A stretch of 64,000 nucleotides of DNA from Strigops habroptila. Its lineage: Eukaryota > Chordata > Aves > Psittaciformes > Psittacidae. Within the stretch, counting starts at the first letter, position 1. Every line of letters begins with the position of its first letter. Below, piece by piece: positions 12,001 to 23,300 of the stretch. The translations under genes were made by a program, and so were the position numbers. The notes under the pieces are model-generated. The model did not search any database, was not told the origin of the DNA, and saw only the letters and a list, made by a program, of their open reading frames with translations. The stretch spans positions 34,044,207-34,108,206 of the forward strand of contig NC_044283.2 in assembly GCF_004027225.2 (NCBI RefSeq). The letters run 5' to 3'.

Positions 12001-12914
12001 ATAAACCACCATTCTGTCAGGAAAGTAGATGTTTTTCGGCACCTAGAGGAACTACAACAATAGACCAAAAGCAACAGGGTTCGGGTTACATGAAGTCAAA
12101 CGTTACAGCATTAAGCGCAGCTCAGCATCTGCACCCATGGGGGCCTCGCATGGGCACTCCTGTGTGCGTGGCGCAGGGAGAGTCCGGGTGTGATGGCAGC
12201 TGAAGGGCATGGCTGTTTATGACAGAATCATCACAGAATCATAGAACAGTTTGGGCTGGAAGAGGCCTTAAAGATCATGTAGTTCCAGCCGGACACCTCA
12301 CACTAGACCATGTCGCCCAAGGCTCTGTCCAACCTGGCCTTGAACACTGCCAGGGATGGAGCATTTGCCACTTGCCACGTCTTTGAGCAACTGTTCCAGA
12401 GCCTCACCACCCTCACAGTAAAAAACTTCTTCCTTATATCTAACCTGAACTCCCCTTGTTTAAGTTTGAACCCATTACCCCTTGTCCTATCGCTAATCCT
12501 GACGAAGCGTCTCCAGCATCCTTATAGGCCCCCATCAGACACTGGCAGGCTGCTGAGGTCTCCACGCAGCCTTCTCTTCTCCAGGCTACTAATCTACCCT
12601 TTTTCAGCCGAACGCCATTCCCCTTCTTCTATCTCTACGTGCCCTTTCCCGCTATGTCTCCCCCGTATGACGGGCACACCGCGGGGCTCGGCCCGGTGCT
12701 GGGCCGGCGGGAGGCAAGGCCCGGCGGGCCGCGGGCAGAGAGCAGGCGGAAGGCCGCGCGCCTCCTCAGCCATGGCGCTCGACCCCAGCCGCATGCCGCC
12801 TGCCCTCCGCAGGGCCGGAGCCACCCCGCGCGGCGGGGAGCAGCCCCGGGGGGAGCAGGGGGCTGCGGGGGAAAGGGGAGCTGGAGGAAGGCAGCCCCTG
12901 CAGACACCAACTCA
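9097..12914 (-). other. Probable PRIMPOL intron 1 (5'UTR intron)
   Basis: Between the start-codon exon acceptor at 9096 and the predicted first-exon donor at about 12915. It is AT-rich and contains no conserved coding segment that I can recognise. Its promoter-proximal end carries a CR1 copy (12222-12590). An additional non-coding exon in this interval cannot be excluded. Confidence 0.55.
12222..12590 (-). mobile_element. CR1 LINE, 5'-truncated copy
   Basis: Read on the plus strand it starts with the reverse complement of the CR1 3' end (CAGAATCATAGAACAGTTTG), then AGGCCTTAAAGATCATG, ACACTGCCAGGGATGGAGCA, CTCACCACCCTCACAG and AACTTCTTCCTTATATCTAA. All are standard blocks of the avian CR1 3' UTR and ORF2 end. 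It is about 370 bp, adjacent to the PRIMPOL/CASP3 CpG island. The long plus-strand open frame that starts in it at 12310 is a product of this repeat joined to CpG-island sequence. Confidence 0.93.
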
Positions 12915-12915
12915 C

Positions 12916-13040
12916 CGACACAGCCCGCACGCACCCGCCGCCGCCCGAACGACACAACGTGCCTCTAGGGCAGGACCCGCCCTGCGCGGGGAGGAGCCAC
13001 ACGGGCTGCGGGGCCACCGCGCACGGCGGCTGTTCTCCCG
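12916..13040 (-). other. PRIMPOL: Predicted PRIMPOL non-coding exon 1 (5' end uncertain)
   Basis: On the minus strand a strong donor (CTGTGTCG then GTGAGTTGG) lies at 12915. The start-codon exon has only 5 nt of 5'UTR, so an upstream non-coding exon is required, and this CpG-island donor is the best candidate. The transcription start, shown here at about 13040, is a guess. Confidence 0.4.
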
Positions 13041-13049
13041 CCCAGCCGC

Positions 13050-13193
13050 GCCCCGGGGGAGGCAGGTGGGAGCGCCGCGCCGGTGGAGCGGGCAGGCGGC
13101 AGCGCCGGTGGGTGGCGGCGGGGGTGCCGGGCGCGGTGGCTGGGCCGAACAAAGCTGCGGTGGGTGGCGGGGTAAGGCTGGCGCCCGAGGGGG
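13050..13193 (+). other. CASP3: Predicted CASP3 non-coding exon 1 (both ends approximate)
   Basis: The first CASP3 coding exon begins with an acceptor and only 19 nt of 5'UTR, so an upstream non-coding exon must exist. The best plus-strand donor in the CpG island is GTGAGTCCG at 13194; GTAAGGCTGG at 13172 is an alternative. The start position is not determined. Confidence 0.4.
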
Positions 13194-16100
13194 GTGAGTC
13201 CGCGACTCTCCGGCTCCGCGGGACCTCGCTCTGGGGAGGCTACCCGCGCCTCTCCTGCAGGGAGCAGGCGGAGGAGAGCCGGAGCCTTTCCACGCCCGGG
13301 CCGGAGGACAGCAGTGGCTCGCCCCAGGCGGGGCGGGCCTGGCTGGGAGCGCTGCCTGCCCGCTCCTCGGCTGCCCGCAGGCTCCCGCCGCGGGCGGTCC
13401 GGCGGTCGGGTGGCTGTTGCGGGCGGATGTCGCTCCTCCGCCCGGGGCAGCGCCTTGCCTGCCGGCTGCGGCGGGGGGCACCGGCCGCGGCGCCGCGTCA
13501 GCGCCCGCCGGCTCCTGCGCCCTGCCTCCGGGGCCGGGGACTCAGCTGCTGCTTTTCCAGAAGCTTAAGGCGGTCAGTTTGCTCATTGAAGCCTGTTTTT
13601 GTGGAGAAGCTGCCTGAACAAAGGGGACAGGGGTAGGGAGAGGAGCTTTAATTTTAAACTGGTTTCCGGTGGCCTTGCGTTAGACTGTTAGCTAACTGGA
13701 AACACAGGGTCAAAACCTGCGTTTGGATCTACCAAAGTAAAGCTTTGGAGACAAGGGGGTTAAACCGCATCTAGACAACAGCTCTGTCTGACAAAGAGTG
13801 AGTGTGCGGCAGCCGGGAGGCGTCACCAAGGGTGAGGGTCACAGGGGCCGTGGAGAAGGCCCTGTCCGAGGTCTCTTGTGTCCTGTCCCCTGCTGGGTTG
13901 AAGGATAGCTCTAGTCTTTTACCTTTCAGCTCACACTTCTCTCCTTTAATTATCTACTTCTCATCATTTGATAGGTTTGAAAATAACACACCGTGTCTTT
14001 AGCACTAAAGAGCCTGACAAGGCTGTATCTCTTGTGGTGGTGGTGTGGTTAATAGGTATAGGTGAATCAACAAGCAAGGGACCCATCTACTCTCAGGGTG
14101 ATTTAAGGTCTTGCTGATTTTGCAAGTGCTGACTAAAAGCCTGTTTGATTTTGGAAGATTGGAGTGCTGGCCCGGTGTCAGTGCTTCCCAACAACCACAT
14201 CCAGACCAAAAGTAATGTGAAGTCATATTGTCATGCTTCATCTGTGATAGCAGTATTTAACAGGGGGATAATGCCACACAGAAAATGTAATGGTGTGTTT
14301 CAAATGTTTTTAGTTGTTTGGGGTTTTTTTTATGCAGTCAGCTTCCATGTTTCCCTTCCATTATTAATTAGATAATTATTTGTTATCATTATACATTTTA
14401 GAATGGAAAATTCTTAATCTGCCTGTCTGCATTAGCATCATAATGTGCCATGTATATATTTATGTACATAAAGTACCTTCATTGAATGCTTGGCATTTTC
14501 TCTTGCAGTCATGTGAGGTGGAAAACTGCCCATTTATAATCTTTAAGGACATGATTACAATACTGGTTTCTGTTTTGGACATGTATTTTAATACTACTGC
14601 AATCGTTGCTTTGTAGCAGCTGGCATATACTGAACATGTGTTGTCTTGACTCCTGTGGTTTGCATATTTAAAGATACAGTTGGTAGCTAGAGGCAATTCA
14701 GTTATTTGCTTCCTTCCCTGTCTGAGAAGCTTTGGTATTATTTTTATCACTATATCATTAATTTCTCTTGTTGGTTCATAATTCAAATAAGTGTTGCCTT
14801 AGAAAGAAACCTGGTGGTTCTTAATGGCAGTGGTGGTACATGATGATGTTAATTTATTTTCATTAGGTCCAGGTGAATAAGTAAATCCAGGCTGGAATGG
14901 AATAAGCATTTTCTTATTTACCTAAGCTTTAAGAGAAAATAGTATCACGGAGCAGAATAACAATTTAAAATTAAATTTTTAGTTGCTTTGTCCTGATTCC
15001 CCTTCCCCCCTGCCCCCCTGCCATCCCTAACGGCATGACATCATCCTCTATAGGGAAATGTGTATTCTGCTTGACAGAACATGACATCACTGCATTACAT
15101 AAACCAAGATGAGACAATCCTTAGCAGTCTGTTAGAGTCAGCACCGTCCTCCAGAGAGCATTGGTGTTACCCTGGCTAGTGCTTTAGAGCAGAAAACAGA
15201 ACTGCTGGTTAAAACGTACATTCGAGTGCCTAGCAACAAAATGGATATCTCTTTGTGGATGTCTTTTGTTCTTTAAAGAAGTGCAGGTGACTTGGTGCTC
15301 AGAAATTGATGAATATTAAAGGTGAGTTACAGATTCTATGCTGAAGATAAAGCACGCGTATTTTAAATACCTAATGTATTCTACCCAGTTTTTGTTCACT
15401 ATCTCTAGCTTCTTTAGAGACTCTTAGACAAGCTGTGTTTTACGTTTTTCAGAAACAAAGTACTGTAGTTCGTTGTAATTGTGGGGTTTGCTAGCTACTT
15501 CACATTTCATTGTTTCTTTGGGATTGGATCAAGGTCAGCAGTTCTAGAGGTTTAAGTTTTAAGATTGCAAAAGGTTTGAGGAGATAAGTCTTAATTTAAG
15601 GTCACTTAATGCTGAAGATCTTTCTTAATGTTTGCAGCATGCAACTTTTGTGTTACAGAAACATTCAAGTCCCAGTCTGTTAGGTTTCCATTTCGCCTAC
15701 TTAAGCCTGCTGCTGTTGGCCAGTGTTATTCCCACCAGCTTACTAAAACAAGTCCCTAATGAAATGCAACAGTTTGGTTGTATCTTCAACTCATGTGAAC
15801 CAAAGGCATCCTAATGATCCACTTATCCTCCCTAAGTTATTCCAAGGTCTTACCTACTGGACAGAGTTGTTAACTTTCCCTATACTTCAGCTCAGTCTTT
15901 CTCTAAGTAGTCATTGGTAGCCCAGTTGGCAAGTGGCTGCATAGTACTTTGTTGGTGGCGGGGGTTAAAAGCCATGAAAAATATAAAGCAATAAGCTATT
16001 CTAGAAATTTTATTTCTAAAATATCAAGCTTATTTGATACTTTTGACATTTAGTTTTCAGGGAATTTCGTGTGCTGCTAATTTATGTGGTAACAATTCTC

Positions 16101-17246
16101 AAGTCTGGAATAATTTTGTAAGCAAGAAGATTTCTTAATTACATCAGTGCTTCGAGAGACAAGGACACAATATTCAGAGTAACTAGATGTAAGTAAATGT
16201 CTCTTAAGAAACAAGTAAAGAAAGATGGATATACATACCATTAATATATCTGCTAAGTAAATATCTTTTAAATTATTGCACTGTAATACCTTGCTTGTTT
16301 CTTGAGGTCTGACCACTTATTTCACTTCCAAGCATTTACTACTTTATCCTCTCTGACTATTTAACTTTATGATGCTTAATCCTTTTATGAATCCTGAGTT
16401 AAAGGTCACTTGTGGTAATGTGTTCCATTGGTGCACACAGAATAATTGAAAGGGAGGTTTATTGCATTTAAGTTGATTTCTGGCTTGGTATCAATGATCA
16501 TTTCTTGTCCTGTGTTCTGTTTAATAGTAAATAGCAGCCTACAGCACAGAGTTCATTTCATCAACTATTTAAAGTTATATTATTGTGGGTTTATGTTATT
16601 TATGCTGCAATCGCCTTCACATACACCAATTAGGATTAGATGCAGTGATGTTTCAGTTGAAACTGAACGCAGAGAAATTATTTATTTCTCAGAATACTAT
16701 GACCCAAAATCTAATCTTCTATGTTAGTCTTTGTACACTTCCAATAAATTGCGTTGATTGGCTTTGGATCTCAATTTCTGTCTTACTGATGTGGAACAAT
16801 CCATATGCGACATAACAGTCACAATACTAAAATATTACTACTGCATGTAGGGACATTACAATATTTTAAAGATTTTTTTTCAGTTTGTCTCGTATCCTGC
16901 TTTTTTTCAGGCATTTTCAATGATTTGGTCACAGGGATCTGCAGACTATTTTTCCCAGACTTCTTGTAGAACGCGGTAATCTAGAAGAATATTTCATGTA
17001 CTTCTTTCAAATATAAGATATGTAGGGATTACTCAGAAATGCTGGGTTTTTTTGCCTGCCATTACTAATACTCCTAGGCTAAAATTATTCTGTGTGAATA
17101 TCCCCTTTTAACATTCATGTGTTCTCCAATTCTAAAAAATTGCTGTCTGATTTTGTAAAGGTTTAAGGAAGCCTAACAAAAATCTGAAGGTAGCATTTCA
17201 TATGAATATTAACTATCATATATTTCTATTTTCTTATGTTTTCAAG
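13194..17246 (+). other. CASP3: Probable CASP3 intron 1
   Basis: From the CpG-island donor to the acceptor TTTTCAAG ending at 17246. The first few hundred bases are still GC-rich and the rest is AT-rich unique sequence. No CR1, RNA gene or conserved coding segment was recognised. The short open frames here (for example 15632-15814 and 16446-16727) look like chance. Confidence 0.55.
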
Positions 17247-17342
17247 CTGATAATTGAGAGCTATAATGGCAGACACAGGAGATGGACCACATTCAGGAGA
17301 AGATCAGGCAGATGCAAAATCTATTCCTAGAGGTTCCAAAGG
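17247..17342 (+). CDS. CASP3: CASP3 coding exon 1 (start codon, prodomain)
   Basis: Acceptor TTTTCAAG, 19 nt of 5'UTR, then ATG at 17266 in a fair context (CTATAATGG). It encodes [19 protein letters not shown] and on to RGSK, then donor GTGAGT at 17343 (phase 2). This is the short acidic prodomain of an executioner caspase. No other in-frame ATG lies between the acceptor and this one. Confidence 0.93.
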
Positions 17343-20300
17343 GTGAGTGAGCTACTTTTCGTTTAAGTCTTCAATTTAAGTCTTGAGGAATCATGTGCTG
17401 TAACAGAAGGCGAGAGCCATAGAAGAAATAATGCTGAAAGGAAAAATTTCAATTATGGTAAATTATAATAATCATAAACAACTATTAGAGGAGTTGTGCT
17501 GCTTTTGAAAATATACAGTCTCTGACAGACCAGGCCATGTGTACATGGAAGGAACTGAAAAGCAAAACATTTGCAGTTAGACTTAGCTTAGTATTATCAA
17601 GTGGTTAGCTGTTCTTAAAAAGAGACTTCTCTACCTCACCCTGGACTAAGTATTCACCCTTTTCCTTGAACTGCTTCTAGAGCTTACCCAAACCAGTGGC
17701 AGACAGTTCAGCTGCTTGAGCTGACCTGCTGGAGGGTTTTATATGCAGAAGCACAAGTACAAGGGGAACTTACAGGGGTGGAAGGAAGGAAAAGCAGGCC
17801 TGTTCTTCTTGGTTGTTATGCTCGTATAGCACTATCATCAGATTACACTCTGGGAACTTACTGTTTCAATGAAAATTAGATTTAAGAGCATTACAGACTT
17901 TTTATTTGTAGAATACCCATGTGGTTAAATGAGAAAATCCATACTGACCTCAGCATATATGGACTGAGTAAAATTGACAGTCATTGCAGAGTCATGAGTG
18001 GTGGTATAATCAGTGTGCTCATTAAGGCAGAATTACAGCTGCATATAGAGTCTTAGTCTTTCTAGGTTTTGAATGTTTACTTGTGAAAATTCAATGGTAA
18101 AATGATTAATACAACTACGGATGACTCTTCACTTCTCCCCTTCTCCCCACCTCCCATTATTTGTGTATGTGCGCATTTCCCTGAACTTGAAACAATAGGT
18201 TTATTTGGGAACATAACTATACAAAGCAGTTTTATTTATTTTAACCTCTTGGCAAGTACAGTCTTCACTAGTCTTAAATCAGATCTACCAACTTATTTCA
18301 CAGACATGACTCAGAATCATAGAATCACAGAATGGGTTGGGTTGGAAGAGATCTTAAAGATCATCTAGTTCAAATCCCCCTGCCACAAGCAGGGACACTT
18401 TCCACTAGACCACATTGCTCAAAGCCCCATCCAACTTGGCCTTGAATACTGCCAGGGATGGGGCAGCCACAGCTTCTCTGGGCAACCTGTTCCAGTGTCT
18501 TGCCACCCTCATAGTAAAGAATTTCTTCCTTATATCTAGAACCATAGAATCACAGAATGGTTTGGGTTGGAAAGGACCTTAAGATCATCTAGTTCCAGCC
18601 CCCCTGCCATGGGCAGGGATGCCTCACACTAAACCATTTCACTCAAGACTCCATCCAGCCTGGCCTTGAACACTGCCAGGGATGGAGCATTTACCACTTC
18701 CTCGGGCAACCTGTTCCAGTCCCTCACCACCCTCACAGAAAAGAACTTCTTCCTTATATCTAATCGAAGGCTACCCTCTTATCTTAAACCCATTCCCCCT
18801 TGTCTTATCCCTACATGTCCTTTTTAAAAGTCCCTCTCAAGCCTTCTTGTAGTCCCCCTGTAGATAGTGGAAGGCTGCTCTAAGGTCTCCCCAGAGCCTC
18901 TCTTCTGTAGACTGAACAAGCACAACTCTCTCAGCCAGTCCTCATAGGAGAGGTGTTCCAGCCCACTGAGCATCTTCATGGCCTTCCCCTGGACCTGCAT
19001 GAGCAGATCCTTGTCTTTCTTATGCTGAGTGCCCCAGAGCTGGATGCAGTGCTCCAGGTAGGGTCTCACAAGAGTGGAGCAGAGGGAGAGAATCGCCTCC
19101 TTCAACCTGCTGGTCATGCTTATTTTGATGTAGTCCAGGATGCCATTGGCTTTCTGGGTTTTCTGGGCTTTCTAGTGCATGTTTCCAGCTCATGTTCAGT
19201 TTTTCATCTACTAATACCTCCAAGTCCTTCCTCAGGGCTGCTCTGAATCCACTTATCGCTGAGCCTGTATCCACATCTGGGATTGCTCCAGTGCAGGTGC
19301 AGGACCTTACACTTTGCCTTGTTGAACTTCGCGAGGTTGGCACAGGCCCATCTCTCTAGCGTGTCAAGGTTCCTCTGGGTTCCTTTCCCTGTAGCGTAAC
19401 CACACCACTCAGCTTGGTGTGGTTGGCAAACTTGCTGAGGGAACTTCCAGGGAACAAGTAGCAAATCTTACCAGTTTCATTGGTTTTGGTTATTGGTTAT
19501 TATTTTGAAAGTAGAGAATAAAGATCAGAAATGAACACCTAAAGTTTGTCTGATTTCTATACAGAAAAAACCTGTCTGCTAGCAAGTCTATGGACTCTGG
19601 AATTGTGCCGGACCACAGTTACAGAATGGATTATCCAGAGATGGGGGAATGTGTAATAATAAACAATAAGAACTTCCACAGACAGACTGGTACTACTTTC
19701 AAATTTTGAAGTTTTTTTCCTTAATTTAGATCAATTAGTGGCATGTATTATTCTTCAAAATTAAATATGCAGACCAATTTGGATTGCAGCCTCAAATTGT
19801 TGTGTGAATGGGTGTGATTCATTCATTCAAAGATGCATAGAGGGAACACGTTAGAGTATAGCAGAAATGGGGGGAAAAATTGATAGGCAATACAAGTCTA
19901 TCTTACCTTTTAGTCATGACTTCTGTTTTGTAAATAAATCCTTTTATACCTTTATTAGGAGACATAAAAAAATAAGGAGTAGATAAATCTACAAGGGAGG
20001 GAGGGAGATGGTGTGCATGTATAGCAGTGCAGTATGTTTTGTTAAGAGTGGATCTGGAATAATGGAATAATATTCCAGACTGCTACAGGTAGAAGTGAGA
20101 AGAATTTGGCTCAATCAGACCATGCCATCTATATCATATAAAAAATAAGGCATTCTTTTTGCGTATAGGGATGGTAGCCCGTTTGGGTACAGATGCGGAT
20201 GCTGCAAGTGTCAGAGAAGTTTTTATGAAGTTGGGATATAAAATAAAGATCAACAATGATCTTTCACGTGAGGACATTTTTAAACTATTGAAACGTGGTA

Positions 20301-23300
20301 AGTAGTAATATGTTCAGTGTGTGTATTAAATCAGCCACTGTTTCTAAATACATCTCTAGCCCTCACATCTCTTCTTCCATGGTTCTTTTAGATAATACTT
20401 CACACCTACTGATGGTTTATTGCTAAGGATGGCATGTACATCACAGTTTCTATGTTTGTTCATCTTTGCTGTCTCTTCATCTTTTGTGTCATGACTGTTG
20501 TCTCCGTGTCCCTTCTCATCTTCTAAAGAAGGCTGGAAAAAAGGCTGAAACTTAAACGCAGACTGATTTATATTCTGACCCTGGGATCACTGAAGCTCTG
20601 TGAGTTCGAAAGAAACCTGCTTAACTGGGTAGAGGGATTCTGTGCTATATGCTCAGTGGTGTGGCCCAAGATGTGTTCTCATCTAGGGGCTTCTGATGGA
20701 GGGACCAGAACTGCAAGTGTGTGGACTGAATTACTCTTTTAGAGAAACAATTTGTGTTTTGTTTGACTTGTGAAACAAAACATCCTTCTGTCAACTGAGA
20801 GCTTTATACTACTGTTAGTGTTAGTCCTGCTTTGTTTGGACTTGGCTACATCTAGGCTAGTAAATTAAACAGTGCCTGGAGATATCTGTAGCCCTGGAAC
20901 ACAGTGTATTCTAGGTAACTGTTGGAAGGTTCTCTGGCATGACTGTGGCTGGTGCCTACCAGCACTCTCCCAGACTGTTCCAGGTCACAGTTCAACAGTA
21001 AAAGTGTTCCAGGGATTATTCCCAACATTCACATAGCCTACAGCAATCATGTTTGGGTTTGGCTTTTTTTGTTGTTGTTAATGTGTTTGCTAACATAGAT
21101 GTCAGTTCTTTTGTGCCAGTTAATGTTTATGTCAGAGAATGCTCCCAGGCATGGTTAATTTATTAGTATAGTTGTAGCTGGTCTTGACAGTAGTTGACAG
21201 TAGCTGAAAGTGACAAGGCCTCTGTCTTACCTTGGTAAAAGGCCTCCAAATAGCGAGTGTAAACTACAGACTGCAGCCTAACTAGAGATTCCCAAAACCA
21301 GCCTTTCCTGACTCTTGTAGATGCAGTGCTTGCCCGTTGACCGTAGAAATGCCCCAGCATGCATTGCTTGAGAAAAAGCTAAATAGTTCATTTTTTTTCC
21401 AGAACAGAAATTCAGTGTTTTGGCAAGCTCTAAACAGAAGCTTTTGGGACTGTGACTCTTTCCATCTACAAACTCTTTCATCTTCTTGAGTTTTCCACTC
21501 AGAATTCCTCTCGGATCCTTTATGTTAAATCGTGTTTGTATGTTTTCATATATTTAAAAGAATCATCTTGTTCCTCAAGTACAATCCCCACAGTGCCAGG
21601 CAACAGAAGACATCAGAGGGTATCTGTTCTATGCTCTTTGTATACCACAAGATGGGGAAAAAAAAAATTACCAACACTTCAGATCAGTCTTAAATGTCTT
21701 TAAGTACAAAAATCAGAGGCTTGAAAAATCTTTCTAGACCTTGCTGCGGGGCCAAAGTGAAAGAGTGAAGGGTAATACTAGTTACCTAGGTCTCTGCAGC
21801 AGCAACAACTTTCATACTACTTTCAGTATCCATGTAATCCAAGTAGTCAAAGCATCTCTGATTGGAAAGAGAGATAAGACTTCCCCATCCTTTCCCGAAA
21901 CTCAGAACTTGCTATCAGTCCGATCCCAGGTCATGAAACTGACCATTACTGCATGAGTGAGGTGTACCGCTCAGACTTCGATACACTGTGGGAACACCCT
22001 CTGTCTCCTCATGGTGTTCCTGAGGCTGTGTCTTAGAATGGGTAGGGTTGGTCTTTAATTTGAGGTTTTATCTGTCCAGCCTCCTGAAGTAAAGTAGGCT
22101 GGCTGCTGGCTGTGCTGGTGCCACAATAGTTCAAGTAGTGAAAACTGGTTGGAGGTTTGTAAACATGGGAGTTAGTTCTTAAAGACTTCTGTCGCGCAGG
22201 AAGCATCACGTGTTCAAAGCTTCTAGGGAATGCAAGGGCTTAAGACAATTATGTTTTCTTTTTTCCTTCAAGTTTCTGAAGAAGACCACAGCAAGCGAAG
22301 CAGTTTTATTTGCGTGTTGCTAAGCCATGGTGATGAAGGAGTCATCTATGGTACAGATGGCCCTCTTGAACTGAAAGCACTAACAAGCCTTTTCAGAGGT
22401 GACAGGTGCAGAAGTTTAGCAGGAAAACCCAAGCTCTTTTTCATTCAGGTGATGTACAGTTGAACAGTCATCAAAATGGCTGGATGCTTTAAGAAAAATA
22501 CTGTTTCCGTTAATTATTACTGCAGATAAGTTAATTATTTCTAAAATTGATTTCAATGGAATTACTTTCAGAATAAGATTCTATTCAGGTCTAAAAGTGG
22601 CACAATCTGCCCTATTAGTAGGCAGTACTTGTCATAGCTGAGATTGCATTTTCTTAGTTCTACGCATTAAGTAGAATCTTCGTAAACACTAGCGAATCTT
22701 GTAGTGAGTTTCTGAATACACTATAGAATTAATACCTATCTTAAGCAAACTGTGTCGTTGATGTAAATAAATGCTAGTTACTTGTCTTTTGAGTCTAATG
22801 TAAATATGGCATACAAATTCTTGTTATTTTTGTTTTAATTGGGATATTATTATCCCTAAAATGGCTGCCTTTATTTCTTTGGTTTTTATTTTATTTCCCA
22901 TTCTTCTTTCCACCAAATAGGCTTGTAGAGGGACAGAACTAGATTCTGGTATTGAGACAGACAGTGGATCAGAAGAAACAATGTGTCAAAAAATACCTGT
23001 AGAAGCAGATTTCCTGTATGCATATTCCACAGCTCCAGGTGAGAGACTTGCAAAGAAATTTTTGTTCCTCAAATGGTACCTATGTATTAGTCTGTATTGA
23101 TGTTGTACATCCAGTCAAGTGGGTAATTACTTCACTTGTTCTCTTTCATGTATTTTTTTTTTTTCCCTCAACTGGTTTTTTTCTCCCCGATCTGATCTCT
23201 TTTTGAGGTAGTTGCTATTCTCAGTTCCTACAAAACAAACAAAGCAACCTTGAATGTTGCATCTTTCTCACTATGTCCATCTGCTATAAGTTCAGTTAAC

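Larger units (their letters stand above)
12640..13560. promoter_or_regulatory. CpG island, probable bidirectional PRIMPOL/CASP3 promoter
   Basis: Very GC- and CpG-rich, in sharp contrast to the AT-rich flanks. It lies between the PRIMPOL start-codon exon (minus) and the first CASP3 coding exon (plus). A minus-strand donor (TCG then GTGAGT) lies at about 12915, and plus-strand donors GTAAGG (13172) and GTGAGT (13194) lie about 260-280 bp away. Both first exons and start sites would therefore fit inside this interval. There is no TATA box near the likely starts, as usual for CpG-island promoters. Exact start sites cannot be read from sequence. Confidence 0.8.

Noticed and set aside
12310..13197. 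A 295-codon plus-strand open frame
   Set aside because: It begins inside a reversed CR1 copy and ends in the CpG island, where GC-rich sequence has few stops. There is no domain, and it crosses predicted promoter and first exons.
12594..13636. Overlapping open frames of 70-225 codons on both strands
   Set aside because: CpG-island composition effect: Pro/Arg/Gly/Ala-rich peptides in all frames.
18824..19464. Minus-strand open frames with reverse-transcriptase-like text
   Set aside because: These are pieces of the decayed CR1 ORF2, not host genes.
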